A stretch of 42,174 nucleotides of DNA, taken from Acidovorax sp. Lineage in GTDB: Bacteria > Pseudomonadota > Gammaproteobacteria > Burkholderiales > Burkholderiaceae_C. The position numbers were made by a program, and so were the translations under genes. The stretch covers positions 1 through 42,174 of the forward strand of contig NZ_JAJTBB010000023.1 of the NCBI RefSeq assembly GCF_021287135.1, written 5' to 3'. Of this stretch, positions 23,482 to 34,572 are shown piece by piece (the first letter of the stretch is position 1; each line of letters opens with the position of its first letter). The notes under the pieces are model-generated. The model was not told the DNA's origin. It searched no databases and saw nothing but the letters and a program-made list of their open reading frames with translations.

Positions 23482-24951
23482 TCAAGGGTGGGCAGCAAAC
23501 ACCAGCTCCACCCGCAGCCCCGGCGCCGTGTTGCGCACCACCATGTGGCCGCCGTGCAGCGCCATCACGCGCCGCACAATGGCCAGCCCCAGGCCCGATC
23601 CGCTGCGCTCGCCGCCGGGGCGCGCCGTGGTGAAGAAGCGCTCGCCCAGGCGCGGCAGCGCGTAGTCGGGCACGCCGGGCCCGGCGTCCTGCACGGCCAC
23701 GGTGGTGCCGGCCAGCTCCACCCGCACGGTGCTGCCTTCGGGGGCGAAGTCGATGGCGTTGTCCAGCAGGTTGGTCAGGGCCAGGGTCACCAGCTCGGCC
23801 TCCCACGGGCCGCTGGCTCCCGCGCCGGCCAGCGCCAGCGTGATGCCGCGCTGCGCGGCGCGGGCGCGCGTCTGGGCGATGGCGGCTTCCGCGCAGTCCT
23901 GCAGCGCCACGGGGGCGCGGCCCTCGGCGTGGTGGCGCTGCTCCAGCTTGGACAGCTCCAGCAGCCGGTCGATGATGCGCTGCAGGCGCTCGCTTTGCTG
24001 CACCACTTGGTGGGCGAACTCGGTGCGGTCGGCGGCGGGCAGCTCGTCCTGCAGCAGCTCGCCCGCGCCGCGGATGGCGGCCACCGGGCTTTTCAGCTCG
24101 TGCGTGAGGGCGCGCACATAGCCTTCGATGTAGTCGCGCCCCTCCAGCCGCGCCCGCATGCGGTCCATGGCGCGGGCCAGGTCGCCCAGCTCCCCGGGCA
24201 CCTCGGGCACAGCCAGCGCGGCCGGCTGTGGCACGGCGGGGTCGTGCACCTCGCCGTCGGCCGGGCCCTGCACGCTCAGGGCGTAGTCGCGCAGGCGCCG
24301 CACGTTCCACACCATCCACAGCGTCACGGCCACGCCCACGGCGGCCGAGAGTGCCAGTAGCAGCAGCCCGCCCATGAACACCTTGCGCTCGGCGCGGTCG
24401 ATGAAGCGCTGCACCGTGCGCGTGGGCTTGGCCACGGTGAGCACGCCCGCGATCCGGTTCTGCACGTAGATGGGCGCAGCCACATGCATCACGCCGCTGG
24501 TGTCGTCCTCCTGCACGTCGCGGGTGGAGCGCGCGCCGTATTCGCCCCGCAGCGTGCGTGCCACGTCGCGCCAGCGCGAATAGTCGGCGCCCACGGCGCG
24601 GTTTTCCGAGTCGAACAGCACGCGCCCGGTGGTGTCGGTCACGTAGATCCGGTAGTCGAGCGACTGCTTGGAAAACCCCCAGATGGCGGCGTCGATGGGC
24701 CGCGTGGCGTAGCGGCGCACATGCTGCGCAAACGGGCTGGCGCGGCTGTTGCCGGCGTCCGCTGCCAGCCGCCCGGCGGCCAGGTCTTCGCTGGCCAGCT
24801 CGGCCAGGATGTTGGCGGTGTCCACCATCATGTCTTCCATCACCTCCCGCACGCTGGGCTTGATCTCGGCCATGAACACGCGCAGCACAAAGAACGCGGC
24901 GATGCCGTTGATGAGGAAGAAGGCGAACAGCAGGCGGATGCCGAGGCGCAT
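23482..24951 (-). CDS. creC: CreC-like sensor histidine kinase
   Basis: A 489-residue membrane kinase. Helix 1 is residues 5-26. A periplasmic sensor (about 27-190) of the CreC type follows, containing GFSKQSLDYRIYVTDTTGRVLFDS. Helix 2 is about 193-215, then a HAMP linker. The phosphoacceptor is H284 in ALTHELKSP. The N-box NLLDNAIDFAPEG, the DAGPGVP G1 box and SGSGLGLAIV G2 box are intact. It phosphorylates CreB. It lies downstream of creB but 71 bp away, separated by a family 1 repeat, whereas creB and creC are normally close together. The signal it senses is unknown. Confidence 0.93.
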   Translation of the reverse strand: MRLGIRLLFAFFLINGIAAFFVLRVFMAEIKPSVREVMEDMMVDTANILAELASEDLAAGRLAADAGNSRASPFAQHVRRYATRPIDAAIWGFSKQSLDYRIYVTDTTGRVLFDSENRAVGADYSRWRDVARTLRGEYGARSTRDVQEDDTSGVMHVAAPIYVQNRIAGVLTVAKPTRTVQRFIDRAERKVFMGGLLLLALSAAVGVAVTLWMVWNVRRLRDYALSVQGPADGEVHDPAVPQPAALAVPEVPGELGDLARAMDRMRARLEGRDYIEGYVRALTHELKSPVAAIRGAGELLQDELPAADRTEFAHQVVQQSERLQRIIDRLLELSKLEQRHHAEGRAPVALQDCAEAAIAQTRARAAQRGITLALAGAGASGPWEAELVTLALTNLLDNAIDFAPEGSTVRVELAGTTVAVQDAGPGVPDYALPRLGERFFTTARPGGERSGSGLGLAIVRRVMALHGGHMVVRNTAPGLRVELVFAAHP

Positions 24952-24963
24952 GGCGTGGCGGGA

Positions 24964-25022
24964 TTATTCAAAAATGATAGCTGCCAGCGCTTGCTGGATA
25001 AGCGCTGGAGGCTATTTTTACG

Positions 25023-25028
<6 letters not shown>
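24964..25028 (+). repeat. Palindromic repeat family 1, copy F, between creB and creC
   Basis: CCAGCGCTT (24984-24992) pairs with AAGCGCTGG (25000-25008), with outer ATAGC/GCTAT arms. T-runs flank it on both strands: TTTTTA on the plus strand and CATTTTTG on the minus strand. The TCA at 25023-25025, which gives creB its stop codon, lies in the end of the repeat. It may act as a bidirectional attenuator between creB and creC. Confidence 0.85.
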
Positions 25029-25718
<690 letters not shown>

Positions 25719-25724
25719 GGGCGG

Positions 25725-26360
25725 TCAGCGCGCGACAAGGATGGGGAACAGCTTGCCCAGCCCATCGGCCATCACCTCCACCGCCAGCGCGGCCAGGATC
25801 AGGCCCATGAGCCGGGTCATCACGTTGATGCCGGTCTTGCCCAGCACGCGCGCAATCGGGTCGGCCAGGGCAAAGCACACGGCCGTGGCCAGCGCGATGA
25901 CCACGCCGTAGCCCACCAGCGCGGCGTGCTGCATAAAGGTCTGCGCACGGTCGGCATAGATCACCACGGTGGACATGCTGGCCGGCCCGGTGAGCAGCGG
26001 GATGGTGAGCGGCACCACGGCAATGCTGCTGCCGGCGGCCGCCTTCTCGGCACCTTCTTCGTACTCGTTGGTGGTGGGCTTGGCCTCGGCGGGCTGGGCG
26101 TTGAGCATGTTCATCGCGCTGATGAGCAGCAGCATGCCGCCACCCACCTGGAAGCTCTGCAGCGAGATGTTGAAGAAGTCCAGGATCTGCAGGCCCAGCA
26201 GCGCGCAGGCCGCAATCACGCAGAACACGCTGAAGCTGGCCACCTGGATGGTGCGCCGCCGCTGCGCATACGAGAAGCCCTGGGTGTAATGGATGAAAAA
26301 CGGGACGATGGCCAGCGGGTTCACGATGGCCAGCAGGGTGATGAGGGGTTTTAGATCCAT
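25725..26360 (-). CDS. MarC family integral membrane protein
   Basis: A 211-residue protein with six predicted membrane helices. Family marks are AIVNPLAIVPFFIHYTQG near the start and VPLTIPLLTGPASMSTVV in the middle. A charged loop (about 93-110, EYEEGAEK) separates the two halves. MarC proteins were once linked to antibiotic resistance but that was not confirmed; their function is unknown. It is the first gene of the marC-creB-creC-creD run and only 6 bp from creB, so it is likely co-transcribed. ATG at 26360 has GAGAA upstream. Confidence 0.92.
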   Translation of the reverse strand: MDLKPLITLLAIVNPLAIVPFFIHYTQGFSYAQRRRTIQVASFSVFCVIAACALLGLQILDFFNISLQSFQVGGGMLLLISAMNMLNAQPAEAKPTTNEYEEGAEKAAAGSSIAVVPLTIPLLTGPASMSTVVIYADRAQTFMQHAALVGYGVVIALATAVCFALADPIARVLGKTGINVMTRLMGLILAALAVEVMADGLGKLFPILVAR

Positions 26361-26409
26361 ATCAATTCTCGATGGCGTTGACCACGACCCCCAGACTTTG
26401 AAACCGGCG

Positions 26410-26519
26410 CTGCCAGAAGCCAGGGACGCCGAGCAAGGGCCGCCCCGCAGGGAGGGCGTCGTTCCCCTCCCGCGAAGCGAGAGAGAGGGAACGCGCGAAG
26501 CGACTCAGAGGGTGTTTCA
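26410..26519 (-). repeat. Repeat family 2, copy 3
   Basis: On the minus strand this begins directly after the SDR stop codon as ATGAAACACCCTCTGAGTCG, continues CTCTCTCGCTTCGCGGGAGG, then GCGGGGCGGCCCTTGCTCGG. It shares the block order of the copies at 11821 and 38314 but is more diverged, with CTTCGCG in place of the CGAATCAC hairpin. It lies between the SDR gene and marC. Confidence 0.75.
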
Positions 26520-27269
26520 TTACCTTCCTCCGGAGACTTCGAGCAGGGACATGGTGGTGTACGGCGACGCGTCCGACATCAGCCACACGATGGCTGCGGC
26601 CACCTCTTCGGACGTGCCGCCGCGCTGCATGGGCACCTGGTGGGCCAGGTCGCGCACGCGGTCGGGCAGGCCGCCGCTGGCGTGGATGTCGGTCTCGATC
26701 AGGCCCGGGCGCACGGCGTTCACGCGGATGCCCTCGGCCGCCACCTCGCGCGCCAGGCCCACGGTGAAGGTGTCGATGGCCCCCTTGGCCGCGGCGTAGT
26801 CCACGTACTGGCCCGCCGCGCCCAGGCGCGCCGCGGCGCTGGAGACGTTGACGATGGCGCCGCCCTGGCCACCGTGCCGGGTGCTCATGCGGCGCACGGC
26901 CTCGCGGGCGCAGACGATGCTGCCGATCACGTTGATGTCGAACATGCGGCGCAGCCGTGCGGCGCTCATGGCGTCCACGCGGGCGGGCACGTCCACCACG
27001 CCCGCGTTGTTCACCAGTGCGGTCAGGCGGCCCAGCTGGGCGTCCACGGTGGCAAACATCGCCAGCACCTGGGCCTCGTCGGCCACGTCGGCCTGCACGG
27101 CCAGGGCGGTGCCGCCGGCGGCGCGGATCTGCTGCACCACCGCGTCGGCGGCGGCCTGGTTGCCCTGGTAGTTCACGGCCACCGCCCAGCCCTGGCGCGC
27201 GGCCAGCACGGCGGTGGCGGCGCCAATGCCACGGCTGGCGCCGGTGATTAACGCGATCTTGTTCTTCAT
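26520..27269 (-). CDS. SDR family oxidoreductase
   Basis: A 249-residue classical short-chain dehydrogenase/reductase. The nucleotide motif is T9-G-A-S-R-G14-I-G16, the structural motif is NNAG (87-90), and the catalytic residues are S143/S144, Y158 and K162. An arginine after the TGASRG motif and the NYQG loop point to NADP(H). It resembles YgfF/FabG-like reductases, but the substrate cannot be told. ATG at 27269 is preceded by AGGAGA. It is divergent from the dienelactone hydrolase gene with a 91-bp gap, so the two may share a control region. Confidence 0.93.
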   Translation of the reverse strand: MKNKIALITGASRGIGAATAVLAARQGWAVAVNYQGNQAAADAVVQQIRAAGGTALAVQADVADEAQVLAMFATVDAQLGRLTALVNNAGVVDVPARVDAMSAARLRRMFDINVIGSIVCAREAVRRMSTRHGGQGGAIVNVSSAAARLGAAGQYVDYAAAKGAIDTFTVGLAREVAAEGIRVNAVRPGLIETDIHASGGLPDRVRDLAHQVPMQRGGTSEEVAAAIVWLMSDASPYTTMSLLEVSGGR

Positions 27270-27360
27270 GGAATGCGGTCTCCTGCAAGAATGCCGCATT
27301 GGAACAGGTTATGGCAACCGCCAGCCCGTCCGTTTTTCCATCTCACCAAGGAGCTGCACC

Positions 27361-28056
27361 ATGGGTCAGTTTGTCGATCTGCAATCTCGCGACGGTTTCA
27401 CCTTTCCGGCCTGGGTGGCCCGGCCCGACACGACCCCCCGCGGTGCTGTGGTGGTGCTGCAGGAGATCTTCGGTGTGAACTCGCACATCCGTGCGGTGGC
27501 CGACCGCTTTGCCGCGCGCGGCTACCTGGCCGTGGCGCCGTCCACGTTCCACCGCGTGCAGCCGGGGGTGGACAACGGCTACTCGCCCGACGACATGAAG
27601 GCCGGCATGGCGCTGAAGGCCGCTGTGGAGGCGCTACCGGCGCCGGGCGTCATGCAGGATATCCAGACCGCCATCGACTACGCCGCCCGGGAGGGCGGCG
27701 GCCGCAAGGTGGGCCTGGTGGGCTTTTGCTGGGGCGGGCTGCTGACCTGGCGCGCGGCCTGCACGCTCACGGGCCTGTCCGCCGCGGTGCCGTACTACGG
27801 CGGCGGCATGACCACGCCCGAGGAAGCCGCGCGCCACCCCACCGTGCCGGTGCTGGCCCACTTCGGCCAGCGCGACCACTTCATCCCCGTGGACGGCGTG
27901 CAGGCCTTTGCCCGCGCCCATCCCGAGGTGGAAGTCCATCTCTACGACGCCGACCACGGCTTCAACTGCGACCAGCGGGGCAGCTACGACGAGCCGGCCG
28001 CCATGGCAGCGCGGGACCGCACGCTGGCGTTCTTCGACAAGCACCTGGCGGGCTGA
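27361..28056 (+). CDS. Dienelactone hydrolase family protein
   Basis: A 231-residue alpha/beta hydrolase. The catalytic triad of the family is present: C123 in GFCWGG, D172 in FGQRDHF and H199 in DADHGF. The N-terminal VVVLQEIFGVNSHIR segment is typical. Dienelactone hydrolases open lactone rings in the chloroaromatic pathway, but most members near isolated SDR genes have unknown substrates, and no catechol-pathway genes are here. ATG at 27361 has AAGGAG upstream. No terminator was recognised after the stop. Confidence 0.93.
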   Translation: MGQFVDLQSRDGFTFPAWVARPDTTPRGAVVVLQEIFGVNSHIRAVADRFAARGYLAVAPSTFHRVQPGVDNGYSPDDMKAGMALKAAVEALPAPGVMQDIQTAIDYAAREGGGRKVGLVGFCWGGLLTWRAACTLTGLSAAVPYYGGGMTTPEEAARHPTVPVLAHFGQRDHFIPVDGVQAFARAHPEVEVHLYDADHGFNCDQRGSYDEPAAMAARDRTLAFFDKHLAG

Positions 28057-28143
28057 ACCCTGCGCGGCATCCCTGGCGCGACGGCACGGTAGCGCGTACT
28101 TCGGGGCGCGGCGACGGCGCTGGTTTCGGCCGGGGCGCCTGCG

Positions 28144-28650
28144 TCAGAGCTCGAAGGTTTGCACGTTGCAGCTGGCCCCGGGCGGCAGCACCGTGTTGGC
28201 CTGGCAGGTGGTGGCGGGGTCGTCGCGGGAACTGTCGGGGGTGACCGACAGGACGCGCAGCGGCACGCCCGACGTGTTGGTCACGGGCCGCACACCGTAG
28301 CCGATGGGCAGCTGCACGGTGCCGCCGGCGGGGTTGTCCATCACAAACGCGATGGATGCGACGGCGTTGCCCACCAGCCCGCTGCCTTGCGTCGCCGCGA
28401 ACAGGCCTGCGGCGGCCAGCGCCAGGCCCATCACCACGCGGCTGCCTTGCTTGTTGCGCAGGGCGCGCAGGGCCGCGAAGGCCACCAGGGCGGACAGGCC
28501 CAGGGCGCCCCATTCGCCCAGGGTGGGCACGCTGGTGGCCAGGGGCGCATAGCTCACGACGATGTCCGCGGGCTGGGCGGCGGCCAGCAGGGGAGCGCCA
28601 GCCAGGGTGGCGAGCGCACCGGCCCGCAGAAAGCGCTGAAAAGAGGTCAT
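28144..28650 (-). CDS. IPTL-motif membrane protein (midcut-by-XrtH type)
   Basis: A 168-residue exported protein. A signal peptide (about 1-25) is followed by a short loop and then VPTLGEW (41-47), close to the IPTLSEW motif of IPTL-CTERM sorting signals. A membrane helix and arginines (ALRALRNK) follow, as in the C-terminal sorting signal, but here the motif is in the middle. A second helix (about 72-90) and a 75-residue domain with two cysteines come after it. This matches the class called midcut-by-XrtH, thought to be cut by exosortase H. No exosortase gene is in the window. ATG at 28650 has AGGA upstream. Confidence 0.78.
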   Translation of the reverse strand: MTSFQRFLRAGALATLAGAPLLAAAQPADIVVSYAPLATSVPTLGEWGALGLSALVAFAALRALRNKQGSRVVMGLALAAAGLFAATQGSGLVGNAVASIAFVMDNPAGGTVQLPIGYGVRPVTNTSGVPLRVLSVTPDSSRDDPATTCQANTVLPPGASCNVQTFEL

Positions 28651-28683
28651 GGTTCCTGGTCCTTGCAGGGATGAAAGTTACAA

Positions 28684-28713
28684 ATTGTAGCGACAACACC
28701 CGGGGTGCCACAA
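28684..28713 (-). promoter_or_regulatory. Sigma-70 promoter of the IPTL-motif gene
   Basis: On the minus strand TTGTGG (28713-28708) and TACAAT (28689-28684) are 18 bp apart. Transcription would start near 28677 and give a leader of about 27 nt with the ribosome site. It lies just downstream of the chemoreceptor stop codon, so the gene is transcribed on its own. Confidence 0.65.
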
Positions 28714-28728
28714 CTGCGGGGGCGGCGC

Positions 28729-30327
28729 TCAGGAGGCGGTGAGCAAGGCGCGCGCTGGCGCAGCACCGGCGGGGCGCCGCAGCAGCCCGTCGCGCACCTT
28801 GAAGCTGGAAGCCGCCTGGGCCAGCCGATGGGCCTGCTCGCGCAGGCTCTGGGCAGCGGCCGCGGATTCCTCCACCAGAGCGGCGTTTTGCTGGGTGGCC
28901 TGGTCCAGCTGGGCGATGGCGCCGTTGACCATGGCAATGCCGTCGGACTGCTCGCGGGCGCTCGCTGCGATCTGGGCGACCACTTCGGTCACGCGCTCCA
29001 CCGAGGTCACGATGTTCTGCATGGCGGCGCCGGCATCCTGCACCAGCTGCGTGCCCGCACCTACCTTCTCGACGCTGGTGGAGATCAGGCCCTTGATCTC
29101 CTTAGCCGCTTCGGCGCTGCGCTGCGCCAGGCTGCGCACTTCGCCCGCCACCACGGCAAAGCCCCGACCCTGCTCGCCGGCGCGGGCGGCTTCCACGGCC
29201 GCATTCAGCGCCAGGATGTTGGTCTGGAACGCAATGCCGTCAATGGTGCCGATGATGTCCGCAATGCGGCGGGAGCTGGTGTGGATGTCTTCCATGGTGT
29301 CCACCACCTGCGCCACCAGGTGGCCGCCCTGCGACGCCACCTGTGCCGCAGACGATGCCAACGAGCTGGCCGTGCGTGCGGCCTCGGCCGACTGCTGCAC
29401 CGTGGCCGTGAACTGCTCCATGGACGATGCCGTCTGCTGCAGGTTGGCGGCGGTGTGCTCGGTGCGGGACGACAGGTCCTGCGTGCCGCCGGCAATCTGG
29501 TCGCTGGCGCTGGCAATCTCGTCGCCCGCGTCGCGGATCTGGCCGATCACCGTGCCCAGGGCGTGCTGCATGTCCCCCAGCGCGCGCAGCAGCTGGCCGG
29601 TTTCGTCATTGCTGGTGCTGGCCACGGTGGCCGTGAGGTCGCCCTGGGCGATGGTGCCGGCCACGGCTACTGAGGTGCCCAGCGGCCGGGTGATGCTGCG
29701 CGTGATGGCCACCGCCAGCACCATGCCCAGGCCGCAGGTGATGGCGCCCAGCGCAATCAGCCAGTAGCGGGCCTTGTCGTTGGCGGCCTTGATGGGTGTG
29801 GCGGACTCGTCCAGCGCCTTGCGCTGCATCTCCATCAGGGCTTCCACGCGGGACATGTACTGCTTGGCGGCGGGAACAAAGCGGGACTCCAGCAGCGCGT
29901 CCGCCTGCTCGGGCTGGCCGTCGCGGCGCAGGCGGATCACCTCGTCGCGCGCCTGGGTGTAGTCGCGGCGCAGACCGCTGATCTCCTTGAACAGCGCATG
30001 CTCGGCGTCGGTCTGCATCAGGCCTTCCACCTTTTTCTGGATCTCCGTCGTGGCGCCGGCCGATTGCTTCTGCTCATCGGCGAAGTAGGTGGCCAGCGCG
30101 GCATCGCTGCTCTTGGCAATGGCCGTGGTGCGGCGAACGGCCGTGTGGATCAGGCGGTACCAGTCGGTGATGAGCCGCTCCTTGGCGAGCGGTTGTTCGA
30201 TGACGGCCTGGGTGGAGGCGGAAGCCGTCTGCAGCTGCCAGACCCCCAGCAAGGTACCCAGCAGCGACAGCGCCAAGAGCAATCCAAAGCCCAGGGACAG
30301 GCGTTTTCCAATGGCAAGTTGATTCAT
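28729..30327 (-). CDS. Methyl-accepting chemotaxis protein
   Basis: A 532-residue chemoreceptor. Helix 1 is about residues 10-32; a periplasmic four-helix-bundle domain (about 35-187) of the Tar/4HB type follows, then helix 2 (about 190-210), a HAMP domain and the signalling domain. The hairpin tip carries [20 protein letters not shown] and [15 protein letters not shown], the CheA/CheW contact. There is no NWETF-type CheR pentapeptide at the C-terminus (it ends ARALLTAS), so it may depend on other receptors for adaptation. No che genes are adjacent, making it an orphan receptor. The ligand is unknown. Confidence 0.95.
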   Translation of the reverse strand: MNQLAIGKRLSLGFGLLLALSLLGTLLGVWQLQTASASTQAVIEQPLAKERLITDWYRLIHTAVRRTTAIAKSSDAALATYFADEQKQSAGATTEIQKKVEGLMQTDAEHALFKEISGLRRDYTQARDEVIRLRRDGQPEQADALLESRFVPAAKQYMSRVEALMEMQRKALDESATPIKAANDKARYWLIALGAITCGLGMVLAVAITRSITRPLGTSVAVAGTIAQGDLTATVASTSNDETGQLLRALGDMQHALGTVIGQIRDAGDEIASASDQIAGGTQDLSSRTEHTAANLQQTASSMEQFTATVQQSAEAARTASSLASSAAQVASQGGHLVAQVVDTMEDIHTSSRRIADIIGTIDGIAFQTNILALNAAVEAARAGEQGRGFAVVAGEVRSLAQRSAEAAKEIKGLISTSVEKVGAGTQLVQDAGAAMQNIVTSVERVTEVVAQIAASAREQSDGIAMVNGAIAQLDQATQQNAALVEESAAAAQSLREQAHRLAQAASSFKVRDGLLRRPAGAAPARALLTAS

Positions 30328-30561
30328 AACAGGTGAACTTTTGAGGGTGCGGCCGGTGCCGCAGCCGCCGCTTGCAGCGGTCGGCGGGGTTCATGTTACG
30401 AATTGCAACTTTTGACACATTGACATGCCTCAAGCCTTGCCCAGCCGCGCCGGGGCGCAGGGGCCACGGGGGTTTGGGTAGCAGGATGGGTTCGCCAGAC
30501 CCCTGCATTGGATTAAGTGCACAAGTAAATACCCCCTGATTTTCATTTGTTTGCAAACTCC

Positions 30562-30589
30562 TTGCGAATATCCTGTCAATATTTATATG
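30562..30589 (+). promoter_or_regulatory. Probable promoter of the proline-rich secreted protein
   Basis: TTGCGA (30562-30567) and TATATG (30584-30589) are 16 bp apart in an unusually AT-rich stretch (30535-30605). A start near 30596 gives a leader of about 17 nt with AAGGA before ATG at 30613. Confidence 0.5.
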
Positions 30590-30612
30590 TATTTATAAAA
30601 ATAGACAAGGAA

Positions 30613-31473
<861 letters not shown>

Positions 31474-31522
31474 GCGACCAACGTGCTGCAGCGCCGCCCA
31501 CCCCGGACCAGCGCTGACGACC

Positions 31523-32683
31523 TCAGCGGCCGGTGCGCGCCAGGTAGCGCTTGCGCCAGAACAGCAGCACCAGGGCCAGCGCAATCAGGGCCATGGCGGC
31601 CATGGCCCACCAGAAGCCGTCGGACTTGTGGATGAGCGGGATGAACTCGAAATTCATGCCGAAGATGCCGGCGATGAGGTTCAGCGGCAGGAACACGGCG
31701 GTAAGCGCGGTGAGCGTGCGCATGATGTCGTTGGTGCGGTTGCTTTGCACGCTGAAGTGCATCTGCACCGCGGTTTCCGTGCTTTGTTCCAGCCGGCGCA
31801 CGTGGTGCACCACGCGTTCGATGTGTTCGAGCACGTCGCGGCTGCGCACCTTGAGCAGGTCCAGCTCGCGCAGCGCGGCCGGGGTGTCGGGGGTGTCCCA
31901 GGTTTCCAGCGCGTCGATCCAGTCCTGCACCGCGCTGCGCTGGTCTTCGCAGGTTTCGTCCAGGCCGTGCAGGGACAGGCGGGCTTCCAGCAGCGACGTC
32001 CAGTTCACATAGCGGGCGCGGGGCTTGAGCAGCTCCGTCTGCCAGTGGTCGAGCTGGCGGGTGAGTTCGCGGCGCAGGTCCAGGTAGCCGTCCACCATCA
32101 GGTTGACCATGCGCAGCATCAGGTCCGCCGGGCTGGTGGGGATCCGGCTGCCCGCCACCGGGCTTGCGCGGCCCTCGCGCACGTCGCCCTGCGCGGCCGG
32201 CAGGGCGGCGAGCAGCCGCGCTGCGTAGGCGTCGCGCACCAGGCAGTCGGTGGGGTGCACGGTGAGCAGCACCTTGTCGAACACGGCGAAGCCGACCGGG
32301 CTGGTGTCGATGCGGCGCAGCACCGGCGGGCCGCTGCGCCGCGCGGGCCCTTCGGGGGCGGGAGCGCCCTCCGCCGGGCTGGCCGCGCCCCCGCCGTCAC
32401 CTGGGCCGCCCCCGCCGCCGGCGCCCAGCCTGCGGAAGACCAGCAGGTCGTACTGCGAGGTGTAGTCGTAGTGCGACGGCAGGTGGGCGTTGAGCAGGTC
32501 GGACACATGCAGATCCACCAGCTGCAGCCCCAGCCACGCCTGCAGGTGCTGCTGGATCTCGGGCAGCCGCAACTGAAAGGCCGGCCGCGCACACGCCAGC
32601 CACAGGAAGCCCTGCGCCGGCAGCGGATGGGGCAGGGCGTGGAGTTCCTGGACGCCGCCGCTGTGGATGTGGAAGATGCGCAT
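31523..32683 (-). CDS. CorA family magnesium/divalent metal transporter
   Basis: A 386-residue inner-membrane channel protein. The signature G342-M-N344 lies at the end of the first of two C-terminal helices, followed by FEFIPL, and a basic C-terminus RKRYLARTGR. The large N-terminal domain is cytoplasmic and has a long helix before the membrane part. A Gly/Pro/Ala-rich insert (about residues 87-120) interrupts the N-terminal domain and looks like a disordered loop. Substrates could be magnesium, cobalt, nickel or zinc export (ZntB-like); sequence alone does not decide. It is downstream of hemB on the same strand, 56 bp away. Confidence 0.92.
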   Translation of the reverse strand: MRIFHIHSGGVQELHALPHPLPAQGFLWLACARPAFQLRLPEIQQHLQAWLGLQLVDLHVSDLLNAHLPSHYDYTSQYDLLVFRRLGAGGGGGPGDGGGAASPAEGAPAPEGPARRSGPPVLRRIDTSPVGFAVFDKVLLTVHPTDCLVRDAYAARLLAALPAAQGDVREGRASPVAGSRIPTSPADLMLRMVNLMVDGYLDLRRELTRQLDHWQTELLKPRARYVNWTSLLEARLSLHGLDETCEDQRSAVQDWIDALETWDTPDTPAALRELDLLKVRSRDVLEHIERVVHHVRRLEQSTETAVQMHFSVQSNRTNDIMRTLTALTAVFLPLNLIAGIFGMNFEFIPLIHKSDGFWWAMAAMALIALALVLLFWRKRYLARTGR

Positions 32684-32701
32684 GCCGCTCAGTTTTGCAT
32701 G

Positions 32702-34041
<1,340 letters not shown>

Positions 34042-34042
34042 T

Positions 34043-34048
34043 TAAACT
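34043..34048 (+). promoter_or_regulatory. -10-like element of hemJ, apparently leaderless
   Basis: TAAACT ends seven bases before the hemJ ATG, so transcription from it would begin at or one base before the start codon. AGGGA at about 34033-34037 is too far from the ATG to be its ribosome site. No -35 was found. Confidence 0.4.
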
Positions 34049-34055
34049 GCGCCCC

Positions 34056-34484
34056 ATGCTCTGGGTAAAAGCCTTTCACATTGTTTTCGTGGCCAGTTGG
34101 TTTGCCGGCCTGTTCTATTTGCCGCGCATCTTTGTCAACCTGGCGATGGTGGCGCCCGGCTCGGCCGCGGAACGCGACCGGCTGCTGCTGATGGCGCGCA
34201 AGCTCCTGCGGTTCTCCACGCTGCTGGCCGTGCCCGCCGTGGCGCTGGGCCTGTGGCTGTGGCTGGGCTATGGCATCGGCCGCGGCCCGGGCAACGGCTG
34301 GCTGCACGCCAAGCTGGCGGTGGTGGTGCTGGTGATCGGCTACCACCATGCGTGCAGCGTGATGCTGCGCAAGCTGGCCGACGGCACCAGCCGCCGCACC
34401 CATGGCTGGTTCCGCTGGTTCAACGAGGTGCCGGTGCTGCTGCTGCTGGCGGCCGTGGTCCTGGTGGTGGTCAAGCCGTTCTGA
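34056..34484 (+). CDS. hemJ: HemJ-type protoporphyrinogen oxidase (UPF0093, CopD-like)
   Basis: A 142-residue inner-membrane protein with four helices, the family's normal length. Conserved features are the first helix KAFHIVFVASWFAGLFYLPR with its histidine, and the third WLHAKLAVVVLVIGYHH with a histidine pair and lysine used in heme binding. HemJ oxidises protoporphyrinogen IX to protoporphyrin IX, the penultimate step of heme synthesis, so its position beside hemB makes sense. No ribosome site precedes ATG at 34056. A structured RNA with a terminator lies directly upstream and may regulate it. The same family is often annotated only as CopD-family membrane protein. Confidence 0.85.
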   Translation: MLWVKAFHIVFVASWFAGLFYLPRIFVNLAMVAPGSAAERDRLLLMARKLLRFSTLLAVPAVALGLWLWLGYGIGRGPGNGWLHAKLAVVVLVIGYHHACSVMLRKLADGTSRRTHGWFRWFNEVPVLLLLAAVVLVVVKPF

Positions 34485-34572
34485 ACGAAAAGGGGGCCTG
34501 TGGTGTCGCAGCGTCCGGTGATCTGGCGGCGCAGCCCGCGGGGCCGCCGCTGCGGGGGCAGGTGACCCAGCC

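Noticed and set aside
30328-30430. Sigma-28 flagellar promoter before the chemoreceptor gene
   Set aside because: AAAGTT and GCCGAC occur on the right strand, but the spacing is about 21 bp rather than 11 and the -10 end is not matched.
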